From PALSA-610 sp038213435 (GTDB taxonomy: Bacteria; Actinomycetota; Acidimicrobiia; IMCC26256; PALSA-610): a DNA stretch of 64,000 nt. Each line of letters opens with the position of its first letter. Position 1 is the first letter of the stretch. Below, in pieces: positions 1 to 8,712 of the stretch. Both the position numbers and the translations under genes were made by a program. The DNA is taken from contig JBBQTI010000019.1 of the NCBI GenBank assembly GCA_038213435.1, positions 1 to 64,000 of the forward strand. The letters are read 5' to 3'. The notes beneath the pieces were generated by a model. That model saw nothing but the letters and a program-made list of their open reading frames with translations. It did not search any database and had not been told where the DNA came from.

Positions 1-269
1 ACGCGTCCCAAACCCGCCCGACAGCCGCTCCCCGCCCACCCGATGCTGCCCTCGACGTGCGCACCGCCGAGAACCGAGCTCCAACACGCCCACAACTCCA
101 TCGGAAACCGCTACAGAGTTCTCGTGAACGATCGGGGCTAACTGTCCGAGGGTCCACGGCCCAACTCGAACCAACCAGCGATACCGTCGGCATCGCCGCG
201 ATCGACAGCGGCGAGTAGACACCGAGGATCAACCTCAAAGCCCACCACTCCGCGGGAAACTGCCGCGCG
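1..269. other. Left-edge non-coding stretch
   Basis: I see no convincing gene here. All three forward frames close by about position 216 and none has a recognisable domain or a ribosome binding site. It lies downstream of the minus-strand TauE gene and may hold its 3' untranslated region. A gene entering from the left edge cannot be excluded, because frames are open at position 1. Confidence 0.5.
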
Positions 270-1076
270 CTACCTCGCGAATGCGAGCAGGCCACCTGAG
301 AGCATCGCAATTCCGAAGCCGTACGCGAGGGCGAGCGACCGCTCGCGGACGCGCAGCGCCGCCGTCGCGCCGAGCGTCGCGAACGGAACCGATGCGAGCC
401 CGAACACGAGCGACAGCGACCAATCGATGTGCCCGAGCCATGCGTGCACGATCGTGCCCGGCACCGCGAGAACCGCCGCGAGTGCGAGCGACGTGCCGAG
501 CGCGCGGCGCACCGGCATGCGCAGCACATTCATGAAGAGGGGAGCGAGGATGAAGCCGCCACTGTTGCCGAGCAGCCCCGACGCGATGGCCGCAACGGCG
601 ACGACGCCCGCGGTGTGCGTTCTAGGCACGCGGTGCGGCTCGTCGCCGGTCGTGTCCGTCGCGCCTGACTCGTCGACGGACGCGGAAGCATGCGCGACGA
701 GCAGGACGCGCAGGCTGAGAACGAGGAGGATCGCATCGGTCGCGAGCACCAGTAGCTCGCCTCCGATCCAGCGGGTGAGGAATGCGCCGAGCGCGGTGAG
801 CGGAAGGCCGACGATGACGCCGATGCGCAGCACCCCGCGGTCGACGTGCCCGGCGCGCGCGTAACCGCGGCTCGCGAGCAACGTCGACGGGATGGTGGCC
901 GGGAGAGGCGACGCGATCGCGACGATCGCCGGGACGCCGAGGGCGTGCAGGAGGGGAGTCGAGAGGGCCGCCCCGCCCTTCCCGAACGCGCCGGCGAGGA
1001 AGCCGACGCCGGCTCCGATGAGCAGCGCTCCGAACAGAATCTGCGGGTCCACGACTTCATTGAACGGCACCAGCAC
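270..1076 (-). CDS. TauE/SafE family membrane permease
   Basis: Predicted polytopic inner-membrane protein of 268 residues with about eight hydrophobic segments. It shows the two-fold TauE/SafE (DUF81) architecture: a glycine-rich first half (GVGFLAGAFGKGGAA) and a second half starting at SGLLGNSGGFILAPLF. The family exports sulfite, sulfoacetate or related organic anions, but the substrate here is unknown. The GTG at 1076 gives a complete first helix; a GTG at 1052 is an alternative start. The gene is divergent from a LysR regulator, the classic arrangement in which the regulator controls the transporter. A paralogue lies at 45.3-46.0 kb. Confidence 0.85.
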   Translation of the reverse strand: MLVPFNEVVDPQILFGALLIGAGVGFLAGAFGKGGAALSTPLLHALGVPAIVAIASPLPATIPSTLLASRGYARAGHVDRGVLRIGVIVGLPLTALGAFLTRWIGGELLVLATDAILLVLSLRVLLVAHASASVDESGATDTTGDEPHRVPRTHTAGVVAVAAIASGLLGNSGGFILAPLFMNVLRMPVRRALGTSLALAAVLAVPGTIVHAWLGHIDWSLSLVFGLASVPFATLGATAALRVRERSLALAYGFGIAMLSGGLLAFAR

Positions 1077-1095
1077 TCATCGAACAAGCCTCTGG

Positions 1096-1119
1096 AGACT
1101 ACCGATATCATCGGATATC
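1096..1119. promoter_or_regulatory. Candidate LysR operator/promoter between tauE and lysR
   Basis: The 80-base divergent spacer holds two nested perfect inverted repeats: CCGAT-ATC-ATCGG at 1102-1114 and GATATC-ATCG-GATATC at 1104-1119. A TAGTCT box on the minus strand (1096-1101) could be the tauE -10, so a protein bound to the repeat would sit on that promoter. Dyads of this kind in a divergent spacer are typical LysR-type binding sites. Assignment to the adjacent regulator is inference. Confidence 0.5.
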
Positions 1120-1156
1120 CCTATGGGTCACCGTGGGAGCGTCCGGGAGGGCTGCC

Positions 1157-2035
1157 GTGGAGCTGCGCCAAGTCGAATACGTCCTCGCCGTGATCGACCA
1201 CGGCAGCTTCACGGCCGGAGCGGAGGCCGCCGGCGTGACGCAGCCTTCCCTCTCGGAGGGCGTCCGCCGACTCGAGACGGAGCTGGGCGTGCCGCTGTTC
1301 CATCGGGTGGGTCGCGCGGTGATCGTCACGGACGCGGGGCGCGCCCTCGAGGGACCGGCCCGGAGGATGATCCGGGAGCGCGCGGTAGTCCTCGATGCGG
1401 TAGGCGCGGTGCGCCAGCTCGATACCGGCACGCTCGACCTCGTCGCCCTGCCCACGCTCGCAGTCGATCCGCTCGCTTCTCTGGTCGGTCGCTTTCGTAC
1501 GCTCCATCCCGGCGTCGTCGTGCGGGTGGCCGAGCCCGAGGACGCGAGCGCGCTTGCCGATCGTGTTGCCGACGGCCACAGCGAGGTCGGTCTGGCCGAG
1601 CTGCCGGCTCGCCGCGACGACCTGGTCGCGATCACCCTCGCACGTCAGGAGATTCTCGCGGTGTGCCCTCCCGGCACGAGACTGCCGGCGCCCGGCCGGC
1701 TGCCGGTCGCGCGGCTCGCGGGCATGGCGCTCGTCGCGACACCACCGGGTACATCGACCCGCGACCTGCTCGATCGCGCGCTCGCCGCCGCGGCGGTCGC
1801 GCCGGTTGTCGCGGTCGAGATCTCGCAACGCGAGGCGATCGGACCGCTGGTGCTCTCGGGCGCGGGCACGTCGTTTCTTCCGCGGTCGATGGCCGAGAAC
1901 CTCGCGGCCCAGGGCGCAGTCGTCGCCCGGCTCGTCCCCGCGTTGACCCGCACCATCGGCCTCTTGCACCGGCCGCACCCGCTCACGCCGTCGGCGCGCG
2001 CTTTCGTCGAGCTCGCACGAGCCAAGCGCGGTTGA
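1157..2035 (+). CDS. LysR-type transcriptional regulator
   Basis: DNA-binding regulator of 292 residues. The N-terminal winged helix-turn-helix starts MELRQVEYVLAVIDHGSFT and carries the family's AAGVTQPSLSEGVRRLE recognition helix region. It is followed by a periplasmic-binding-protein-like effector domain from about residue 85. I chose the GTG at 1157 over the in-frame GTG at 1133 because GGGAGG lies 6 bases upstream and the protein then begins exactly where LysR proteins do. It probably controls the divergent TauE permease. The effector is unknown. Confidence 0.88.
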   Translation: MELRQVEYVLAVIDHGSFTAGAEAAGVTQPSLSEGVRRLETELGVPLFHRVGRAVIVTDAGRALEGPARRMIRERAVVLDAVGAVRQLDTGTLDLVALPTLAVDPLASLVGRFRTLHPGVVVRVAEPEDASALADRVADGHSEVGLAELPARRDDLVAITLARQEILAVCPPGTRLPAPGRLPVARLAGMALVATPPGTSTRDLLDRALAAAAVAPVVAVEISQREAIGPLVLSGAGTSFLPRSMAENLAAQGAVVARLVPALTRTIGLLHRPHPLTPSARAFVELARAKRG

Positions 2036-2106
2036 ACTCGACGGGAACCTTTTGGGTAGAACTGTGGTTCACGAGGACGGTATCCGCCCGAGAAAAAGGG
2101 AGATCG

Positions 2107-2763
2107 ATGTTCTTGCGTCGCGACACGGCCCACCTACCCACTGCCGACGAAGCATTGCCCGGGCGTCCAACGCGTCCGTTCGCGGTCCCCGAACGCCACT
2201 TCGTGCTCGGGACGCCGCTCGAGCCGCCGTTTCCCGATGGCCTCGAACAGGTGGTGTTCGGCATGGGCTGCTTCTGGGGCGCCGAGCGGAAGTTCTGGAC
2301 GGCAGAGGGCGTCTACACGACCGCGGTCGGCTACGCGGGTGGGCTCACCCCGAACCCGACGTACGAGGAGGTGTGTTCGGGGCGTACCGGCCACGCCGAG
2401 GTGGTGCTGGTCGTCTTCGACCCGAAGGTCACGTCGATCGACGAGATGCTCCGAGTGTTCTGGGAGAACCACGACCCGACGCAGGGAATGCGCCAGGGAA
2501 ACGACGTCGGTTCGCAGTACCGATCGACCGCCTATACGTTCGACGCGGCGCAGGCGAGTGCGGTCGAGGCGTCGCGTGCGATGTTCGAGGAAAGGCTGCA
2601 CGCGGCGAACTACGGAGATATCACGACCGAGATCGCGTCGACGCCGACGTTCTATTACGCCGAGGACTACCACCAGCAATACCTTGCGAAGAACCCGAGC
2701 GGATATTGCGGGCTCGGAGGCACGGGCGTGAGTTGTCCGATCGGAGTCGCACGCGCGGAGTAG
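2107..2763 (+). CDS. msrA: Peptide-methionine (S)-S-oxide reductase
   Basis: Repairs oxidised proteins by reducing the S epimer of methionine sulfoxide, using thioredoxin. The 218-residue protein has the MsrA signature GCFWGAE with nucleophilic Cys55, and the family blocks GYAGG, TGHAEVV and FWENHDPTQGMRQGNDVG. The C-terminal GYCGLGGTG carries the likely resolving cysteine. The N-terminal extension of about 45 residues is as in actinobacterial MsrA. The ATG at 2107 is preceded by GGGAG at 2098-2102. It stands alone between lysR and coaA. Confidence 0.95.
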   Translation: MFLRRDTAHLPTADEALPGRPTRPFAVPERHFVLGTPLEPPFPDGLEQVVFGMGCFWGAERKFWTAEGVYTTAVGYAGGLTPNPTYEEVCSGRTGHAEVVLVVFDPKVTSIDEMLRVFWENHDPTQGMRQGNDVGSQYRSTAYTFDAAQASAVEASRAMFEERLHAANYGDITTEIASTPTFYYAEDYHQQYLAKNPSGYCGLGGTGVSCPIGVARAE

Positions 2764-2815
2764 CGCGAGTGCTGACGATCACTCGGCTTCTGATCACCGT
2801 AGCGTTGGACTGAGC

Positions 2816-3769
2816 ATGGACGCGCCGGACGAAGCACAGCTCGACCCATACGTCGACTTCACGCGCAACGAGTGGAGCCGATTGCGCGCGTCCACGCCCA
2901 TGTCCTTGGCCGAGAACGACCTCGCGGCGTTGCGCGGCCTCGGCGAGCCCATGCCGATGCTCGAGGTCGAGGAGGTGTACCTGCCGTTGTCGCGGCTCTT
3001 GAACCTCCGCGTCGCGGCTACCCGCGAGCTGCACTCGGTCACCGAGACGTTTCTCGGTCATCTGCATGCGGGCGCGCCGTACGTGATCGGGATCGCGGGC
3101 AGCGTCGCTGCGGGCAAGAGCACCATCGCCCGCATGCTGCAGGCGTTGCTCGCCCGCTGGCCCGACCATCCGCACGTCGACCTGGTGACGACCGACGGCT
3201 TCTTGTTCGCGAACGCCGCGCTCGAAGCACGCGGGCTCATGGCACGGAAGGGCTTTCCCGAGAGCTACGACGTACGCGCGTTGATGCGATTTCTCGCCGA
3301 GTTGAAAGCCGGCGCACCGACGGTGCGCGCTCCCAGATACTCGCATCTCACGTACGACATTGTCGACGGCGACGAGATCGTGCTGGCGTCGCCCGACATC
3401 GTGATCCTCGAAGGGGTCAACGTCTTGCAGACGCCTGCACGCCGCGGGCGGGTGGAGGCGAGCGTGGTCGTTTCCGACTTCTTCGACTTCTCGATCTACG
3501 TCGACGCGGCCGAGGCGGATCTCGAGCGCTGGTACATCGATCGGTTGCTCCTGCTGCGCGAGACGTCGTTGCACGACCCGCGCTCGTACTTCAACTTCCT
3601 CACGCAATATTCCGAGGACGCGACGCGCGACTTCGCGCAGTCGGTGTGGACCCAGGTCAATCTCGTGAACCTGCGAGAAAACATCGCGCCAACACGAGGT
3701 CGCGCCCATCTCGTGCTCGAGAAGGGCCACGATCACGCCATCGGGCGCGTCCGGCTCCGGAAGCTCTGA
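2816..3769 (+). CDS. coaA: Pantothenate kinase, type I
   Basis: Catalyses ATP-dependent phosphorylation of pantothenate, the first and regulated step of coenzyme A synthesis, in the cytosol. The 317 residues match CoaA in length. A P-loop GIAGSVAAGKST lies near residues 93-104, followed by the family's TTDGFLF, KGFPESYD and ILEGVNVLQ blocks. The C-terminal segment YFNFLTQYSEDATRDFA is typical of type I enzymes. A TAGCGT box at 2800-2805 lies 10 bases before the ATG, suggesting a very short leader. Confidence 0.95.
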   Translation: MDAPDEAQLDPYVDFTRNEWSRLRASTPMSLAENDLAALRGLGEPMPMLEVEEVYLPLSRLLNLRVAATRELHSVTETFLGHLHAGAPYVIGIAGSVAAGKSTIARMLQALLARWPDHPHVDLVTTDGFLFANAALEARGLMARKGFPESYDVRALMRFLAELKAGAPTVRAPRYSHLTYDIVDGDEIVLASPDIVILEGVNVLQTPARRGRVEASVVVSDFFDFSIYVDAAEADLERWYIDRLLLLRETSLHDPRSYFNFLTQYSEDATRDFAQSVWTQVNLVNLRENIAPTRGRAHLVLEKGHDHAIGRVRLRKL

Positions 3770-3779
3770 TGCCGCAGCC

Positions 3780-4397
3780 CTAATCGGTCCGGACTCCCCG
3801 GAGACCGAACCAGGCGAGCTCCGAGATCCACTTGGCGAGCTGGTCGCTGTCGACGACGGTGCCGGGGTCTCGGAGTACGCGGAGCCCGACGGACTCGGCC
3901 ATGCCGACGATCGCGTTCGCGAGCATCTGTCGCTGCGCGTCGGGCGCGGGGATCTCGATCAGGGTGGCGATCGTCTCCGCGGCCGCGTCGAGGATCTCCT
4001 CGACGATGCGCGCGAACTCGGGATCGGACCGCAACGACGTGCCGAGCAGGAACAAGAAGGCCGATCGGTTGCCGACCGCGAACCGGAAGTACGCGCGGAA
4101 CCCGAGCTCCACTCGCTCCCGTAGTGAGCCGGCGCGCGCGGTGGCGTCGGCGAGCGTGCTGAGCAGCTGCCGTCCGGTCTCCTCGAGCAACTCTACGTAG
4201 AGCGCGCGCTTGCTCGGGAAGTGCTGGTAGAGAACGGGCTTGGTGACACCGGCGGCTTCCGCGATCTCGTCCATCGACGTCGCGTGGAATCCCTGTTGCG
4301 CGAATCGCTCGCGCGCGACCTCGAAGAGTTGTTGACGGCGTTGGTCCGCCGGCATCCGCAGGGCGGACCGAGATGAGACGTCCGCGGGATCAGACAC
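3780..4397 (-). CDS. TetR family transcriptional regulator
   Basis: Repressor-type protein of 205 residues. The N-terminal helix-turn-helix (about residues 20-65) reads FAQQGFHATSMDEIAEAAGVTKPVLYQHF, broken here only by the line of the motif; the C-terminal ligand domain is divergent. Its GTG start overlaps the last 8 bases of the upstream aldo/keto reductase gene, so the two are probably cotranscribed and translationally coupled. It may regulate the aldo/keto reductase and alcohol dehydrogenase run upstream. The ligand is unknown. Confidence 0.85.
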   Translation of the reverse strand: MSDPADVSSRSALRMPADQRRQQLFEVARERFAQQGFHATSMDEIAEAAGVTKPVLYQHFPSKRALYVELLEETGRQLLSTLADATARAGSLRERVELGFRAYFRFAVGNRSAFLFLLGTSLRSDPEFARIVEEILDAAAETIATLIEIPAPDAQRQMLANAIVGMAESVGLRVLRDPGTVVDSDQLAKWISELAWFGLRGVRTD

Positions 4398-5397
4398 TCG
4401 ACTTCAAAGGCATCACGTAGCGGTCGACGTGGTCGAAGTTCCGGACCCGGAGCTCGTCGAGCGCGGCGGCTTCATCAGGGGCGAGCGGAACTTCGGAGGC
4501 GTGCGCGTACTCGCGCACCTCGTCGACGGAGAGCACGGTCGGGAGCACGCTGGCGAAGGCGGGATTCGCGAGTATGCCCGCGATCGCCGCCTGGCCCATC
4601 GTGCGCCCCGCTGTGGCCGACCAGAGGAACCGGAGCGTCGCCGCCTTCTCGAAGTTGTCGAGCATGTTGTCGCGGTTTCGATGCGCGCGGTGGTCGCCGG
4701 CCGGGAAAACGGTGTCGATCGTGATCTTGCCCGACAGCGTGTCGGATGCATGCGGCACCCGCGCGATCAACGAGACGTCGCCGTTGCGAACGCGCTCGCG
4801 CGCCGCGAATGTGCGCCCGGGTTCCTGCTCGAGCACGTTGAACACCGTCTGCAGCGTCGTGATCGGTCGATCGTCGATCGAGATGTTGCCTTCCTCGACC
4901 CAGCCGATCGCCGGCCCGAGTGCAACGCCCAGCTCGCGAACCTTGCCTTCGTCGCGCAACGCGACGAGGGTCGCCCACAGCGCATCGTCGGCGATCGGCT
5001 CGATGCGTGGGTTGTGGAGTTGCAGGAGATCGATGTGATCGGTACCGAGCCGCGTCAACGATGCGTCGACCTGTTGACGCACCGACGTGGGTCGCCAGTC
5101 GTGCGGTCGCTCCGACTGCCCGGGGTGCGTGCGCTCCGCGGCGATGTCGTAGCCGACCTTGGTCGTCAAAACGATCTCGTCGTGTCGCGACAGGTAGTCG
5201 CGCAGGATCGTCTCGCCCGCACCGTCGGCGCCGTAGACGGGCGCGGTGTCGAAGAAGGTGATGCCGGCGTCGAGGGCAGCCCGGATCATTTCGTGGGGGT
5301 CGTCCGTTCGACCCCACCAATCAGTGACGAGCGTCCAGGTACCGAACCCGACCTCGGAAACGACGAGGTCGCTGTGACCCAAGCGACGATGGCGCAT
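4390..5397 (-). CDS. Aldo/keto reductase
   Basis: NADPH-dependent oxidoreductase of 335 residues with a TIM-barrel fold, reducing aldehydes or ketones of unknown identity. It starts with the typical MRHRRLGHSDLVVSEVGFGTW-type strand (first motif RRLGHSDLVVSEVGFGTW). The catalytic Asp-Tyr pair lies in FFDTAPVYGADGAGE, and the substrate-side block is HIDLLQLHNPR. The ATG at 5397 is placed 6 bases from a TAGCCT box, so the message may be leaderless. It overlaps the downstream tetR gene. Confidence 0.88.
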   Translation of the reverse strand: MRHRRLGHSDLVVSEVGFGTWTLVTDWWGRTDDPHEMIRAALDAGITFFDTAPVYGADGAGETILRDYLSRHDEIVLTTKVGYDIAAERTHPGQSERPHDWRPTSVRQQVDASLTRLGTDHIDLLQLHNPRIEPIADDALWATLVALRDEGKVRELGVALGPAIGWVEEGNISIDDRPITTLQTVFNVLEQEPGRTFAARERVRNGDVSLIARVPHASDTLSGKITIDTVFPAGDHRAHRNRDNMLDNFEKAATLRFLWSATAGRTMGQAAIAGILANPAFASVLPTVLSVDEVREYAHASEVPLAPDEAAALDELRVRNFDHVDRYVMPLKSSV

Positions 5398-5403
5398 AGC
5401 GCG

Positions 5404-5409
5404 AGGCTA
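5404..5409 (-). promoter_or_regulatory. Leaderless -10 box of the aldo/keto reductase gene
   Basis: TAGCCT on the minus strand ends 6 bases before the ATG at 5397, and no Shine-Dalgarno is present. Confidence 0.5.
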
Positions 5410-5447
5410 TGTCGCGCTCCGCGCCGCGGGCCGCTCGGGCGCTCGTC

Positions 5448-6557
5448 TCAGATTCCGTAGTCGACGACCGATCGGGCCACCTCGCCCGCCTCCATCGAGC
5501 GGAACGCGTCGTTGATGCCCTCGAGGCCGATCCGGCGCGAGACGAGCTCGTCGAGCTTCAGGATCCCGTCCTTGTACAAGGCGACGAGCCGGGGCACGTC
5601 ACGCTGGACGTCCGACGATCCGTACCACGAACCGCGCACCTGCTTCTCGTTGACGAGCAATTCCATCGCGATCGGGATCTCCATCGTCTGCTCCATCTTC
5701 GGGACGCCGACGATGATCGCCTGGCCGCCCCGACGCGCCATGGCAAATGCCTGTTGCACGGTGTCCTTCAGTCCGATCACCTCGAACGACACGTCGACGC
5801 CGCGCCCGCCGGTGAGCTCCTGCACCTGTGCAACCGGATCGCCGTCGGTCGCGTTCACGAGATCGGTCGCGCCGAATTGCTTTGCCATGTCGAGCTTCGA
5901 ATCGAAGCGGTCGATCGCGAAGATGCGCTCCGCGCCCTTCCACTTGGCGCCCTGGATCGCGTTCAGGCCGACGCCGCCGCAACCGATGACGGCGACGGTG
6001 TCACCGCGCACGATGTCGGCCGTGTTCGCGGCGGCGCCGAACCCGGTGAGCACACCGCATCCGATGAGGGCTGCGCTCGTGAACGGCACGCTGGAGTCGA
6101 TCTTGACCGTGCTGATCTCCGGGCAGACGAGCTCCTCGCTGAAGGTGCCGAGTGCCGACATCTGGTGCAGCACCGTGCCGTCGCGCGAGAAACGCGGCGT
6201 CATGTCGAGTTGGGCGCCCATCGCCATTGCCAGGAAGCCGGTCTCGCACATCTCGGGCGAGTCGTGGGTGCACATGTAGCAGGTACCGCACTGGGGAACG
6301 AACGAGAGGACGACGTGATCGCCGGGCTTCACCCGGCTGACGCCCTCGCCGACCGCCTCCACGACGCCCGCGCCCTCGTGACCGAGCACGGCCGGGAGCG
6401 GCGACGGCAACGTCCCGTTGACCACCGACAGGTCGGAGTGGCACACACCCGACGCACCCATGCGAACGCGCACTTCGCCCGCCTTGGGAGCGTCGAGTAC
6501 GACGTCGACGACCTCGAGCGGCGCGTTGATCGCAGGACACACGGCGGCCTTGGGCAT
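5448..6557 (-). CDS. Zinc-dependent alcohol dehydrogenase
   Basis: Medium-chain NAD(P)-dependent dehydrogenase of 369 residues. Catalytic zinc ligands are visible in GVCHSDL and GHEGAGVVE. A structural-zinc cluster lies in CGTCYMCTHDSPEMC, and the Rossmann motif is GCGGVGLNAIQGA. The overall pattern resembles class III or NDMA-type alcohol dehydrogenases of actinomycetes, but the substrate is not determined by sequence. The ATG at 6557 was chosen because GGAGGAG precedes it directly; an in-frame start 5 codons upstream lacks this. Same strand as the aldo/keto reductase 50 bases downstream. Confidence 0.9.
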   Translation of the reverse strand: MPKAAVCPAINAPLEVVDVVLDAPKAGEVRVRMGASGVCHSDLSVVNGTLPSPLPAVLGHEGAGVVEAVGEGVSRVKPGDHVVLSFVPQCGTCYMCTHDSPEMCETGFLAMAMGAQLDMTPRFSRDGTVLHQMSALGTFSEELVCPEISTVKIDSSVPFTSAALIGCGVLTGFGAAANTADIVRGDTVAVIGCGGVGLNAIQGAKWKGAERIFAIDRFDSKLDMAKQFGATDLVNATDGDPVAQVQELTGGRGVDVSFEVIGLKDTVQQAFAMARRGGQAIIVGVPKMEQTMEIPIAMELLVNEKQVRGSWYGSSDVQRDVPRLVALYKDGILKLDELVSRRIGLEGINDAFRSMEAGEVARSVVDYGI

Positions 6558-6597
6558 GGAACTCCTCCTCAACGGACGCGTGATCGTAATGCGGGGT

Positions 6598-6864
6598 TCA
6601 GACGCCTCGGTCCCGGTCTTCGCGCGCGGCGGCGCGCACGCCGTAGGCGAGAACGATCGGGATCGGGAGCACGGCGCACGACACTGCGAGACCCGCGATC
6701 GACACCCCGACCGTCCACGTCGGGAACTCGGTCGTGGCGCCGATGAAGAAGGCGACGATCGCGACGCCGAGCGCGACGTAGCCGATACGTTTGCCGAAGG
6801 CCGCGAATCGTGCGATGCGTCCCCGCCGCGCGACGACGGGATCCTCGGCTACCAAGCGATCCAC
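6598..6864 (-). CDS. Small conserved actinobacterial membrane protein
   Basis: Hypothetical protein of 88 residues with two predicted membrane segments (IGYVALGVAIVAFFIGA and VSIAGLAVSCAVLPIPIVLAYG) flanked by an N-terminal EDPVVARRGRIARF motif and a charged C-terminus. This pattern recurs in uncharacterised actinobacterial proteins; no function is known to me. The GTG at 6864 overlaps the 3' end of the glycosyltransferase gene by 16 bases, indicating coupled translation. Confidence 0.65.
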   Translation of the reverse strand: MDRLVAEDPVVARRGRIARFAAFGKRIGYVALGVAIVAFFIGATTEFPTWTVGVSIAGLAVSCAVLPIPIVLAYGVRAAAREDRDRGV

Positions 6865-7961
6865 CCGTGCGCGGTGAATGCCTCGTCGATTGCACGAGGA
6901 AGGTCGGCGAGCGAGAACGACATGCGCGCCCGGGTGACGTTCACGTCGACGAAGCGGTCGCGCACCGCGGGCTGCTCGGACAGGAATCTCGCGACCGCTT
7001 CCGGCTGCTGGGTCGAAAACACACGAACACCGGCCGCGACGATCTCGGCGAGCACCGGGTAGGGAAATGCCGCGCAGGCGCGACGGTAGGCGATCGATTC
7101 GATGACGGGATTGCCGAACCCCTCCCAAGTGGAGGGGAACACGACAAGGTCGGAAGCCGCGTACGCGTCGCCGGCCACCGGAGCTCGTCCGACCGTGATC
7201 GGAATTCGCGCGCGTTCGATGATGCGGTCGAGGACGGGTGCATACCCGTCCTCCGCGGGCCCCGAGAGCCAGAGGCGTAGCGGAAGATCGGGTGCGAGAT
7301 CGTGTAGTTGCTGCGCGAACCGAACTGCGCCCGGGACGTTCTTGCGTTCGATCGCCCGCGCCGGTTGGAAGAGCACGAAGTCGTCGTCGACGAAGCCGAA
7401 CTGCTTGCGGGTCGCGGTGCGATCGCTAGCCGGTGGATCGAGATCGAAATAGTTGTGGATCGTGACCGGGTCGGCATAGCCGCGAGCGTGCAGCTCGCGC
7501 CGGCTCCGGAGGTTGATCGTCGCGTGGAGCGCACCGTCGACGCGCGGCGGGAAGTCGGCCTCCAGGTGGCTGAGATGGCGCCGTTGCCACGGCAAATCAT
7601 GGTGGCGGAAGCAGACCTGTCCGGTGTGCTCGCTCGCGACTCGAGCGACCGCGCGCGCCGCGTCGAGGTTGAGCGGCAGGGAGCAAAGGTTGTCGACGAC
7701 CACGAGGTCGGCGCCTTGCAACGCGCGGCGCAGAACGGCGGTCTCGACCCCGTCGGCGCCTGCCGGGCGGGAGGGTGGCGGGTCGATCGCGAGACTTGGG
7801 ATCACGATGTCGTCGCGCTCGACGGCACCTTCGATCTCGCCGGCGACGCGTCGGGTTTCGAAGCCGAGCTCGTGGAGCGCACATGTCCACTTGCGCGCTT
7901 CGACCGACACGCCGTCATCGCCGCCGAGCCGGAACGAGACGGTGACCGCCAGCGGCGCCAT
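6849..7961 (-). CDS. GT4-like glycosyltransferase
   Basis: Putative GT-B fold glycosyltransferase of 370 residues. The C-terminal half has the typical order: the acceptor-domain linker VTIHNYFDLDPP, then FQPARAIERKNV, then the nucleotide-sugar site YAASDLVVFPSTWEGFGNPVIE with the E-x7-E element. Donor and acceptor are unknown. The ATG at 7961 is supported by a TATCGT box 7 bases upstream; the reading frame is open further upstream but codes for nothing recognisable there. Confidence 0.8.
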   Translation of the reverse strand: MAPLAVTVSFRLGGDDGVSVEARKWTCALHELGFETRRVAGEIEGAVERDDIVIPSLAIDPPPSRPAGADGVETAVLRRALQGADLVVVDNLCSLPLNLDAARAVARVASEHTGQVCFRHHDLPWQRRHLSHLEADFPPRVDGALHATINLRSRRELHARGYADPVTIHNYFDLDPPASDRTATRKQFGFVDDDFVLFQPARAIERKNVPGAVRFAQQLHDLAPDLPLRLWLSGPAEDGYAPVLDRIIERARIPITVGRAPVAGDAYAASDLVVFPSTWEGFGNPVIESIAYRRACAAFPYPVLAEIVAAGVRVFSTQQPEAVARFLSEQPAVRDRFVDVNVTRARMSFSLADLPRAIDEAFTAHGWIAW

Positions 7962-7968
7962 GACGCCG

Positions 7969-7974
7969 ACGATA
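7969..7974 (-). promoter_or_regulatory. Leaderless -10 box of the glycosyltransferase gene
   Basis: TATCGT on the minus strand, 7 bases before the ATG at 7961. Confidence 0.5.
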
Positions 7975-7981
7975 GGGCGAA

Positions 7982-8680
7982 TTACGGGGCGGAGACGTAC
8001 ACGAGACGGCGGTTCGTCGCGTCGAGGACGGCCCGGGAGACGGCATCCGCCTCCTGTTGGGGACGCACGATCGCCGAGCCCGACACGAGCTGCTCCGCGG
8101 GAGGGATCACGTACACGACGGTGACGACGGCGACGTCGTGCGCGCCGATCCGGATGATCTGTGCGTGATCGACGTCGACACACTCGGCTGCCGGTTCGAG
8201 CTGACGCAGTGAGTCGACCGTCGCCAGTGCGACGAGCCGGTGGCGTGCCGTCGTCGCGATCGAACCCTCCGCGAAGCCGACCGCCTCCTCCTCGTCGAGC
8301 GCCAGTGTGACGCGCACCAACGAGCGCATGCCGCTCGCCTCAGCCGTGATCGCGACGATCGACGGACGCGGGTCGGGCGTGAAGCTTTCATCGAGGATGC
8401 TGCCGCCGAGCTGGACTACCGATATCACGCGGCGATCGAGCTCGAGCCCGAACGAGGCGAGTGCGATCGACTGCACGTCGCGCACGATCTGCTTGGGGTG
8501 CTTGCCTTGACGGGCGACGACGTGCATTTCGGAGACGCGGCCGTCGGGTTCGGCGACGATCCGCACGATCGACACGTCGGGAAGCCGGCAGATCTCTCGC
8601 TCGACTTCGGTCAGATCCAACTCGTCCACGACCTTGTCCACGTCCTCGTCAACGTCCTCGTCAACGTCCAGCTCGTTCAT
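7982..8680 (-). CDS. Conserved hypothetical protein with acidic repeat N-terminus
   Basis: Protein of 232 residues that I do not recognise. It starts with a short acidic repeat (DVDEDVDEDVDKVVDELD) encoded by near-identical 12-base DNA units at about 8636-8673, followed by two alpha/beta segments that look alike: residues 40-105 and 115-175, each ending in a strand-rich VVTVVYV or VISVVQL element. No membrane segment or signal peptide is seen. It lies 20 bases upstream of the glycosyltransferase gene on the same strand. Confidence 0.6.
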   Translation of the reverse strand: MNELDVDEDVDEDVDKVVDELDLTEVEREICRLPDVSIVRIVAEPDGRVSEMHVVARQGKHPKQIVRDVQSIALASFGLELDRRVISVVQLGGSILDESFTPDPRPSIVAITAEASGMRSLVRVTLALDEEEAVGFAEGSIATTARHRLVALATVDSLRQLEPAAECVDVDHAQIIRIGAHDVAVVTVVYVIPPAEQLVSGSAIVRPQQEADAVSRAVLDATNRRLVYVSAP

Positions 8681-8712
8681 GCCTCGTTCTTTCCACTCGG
8701 CGCGCTACGACC

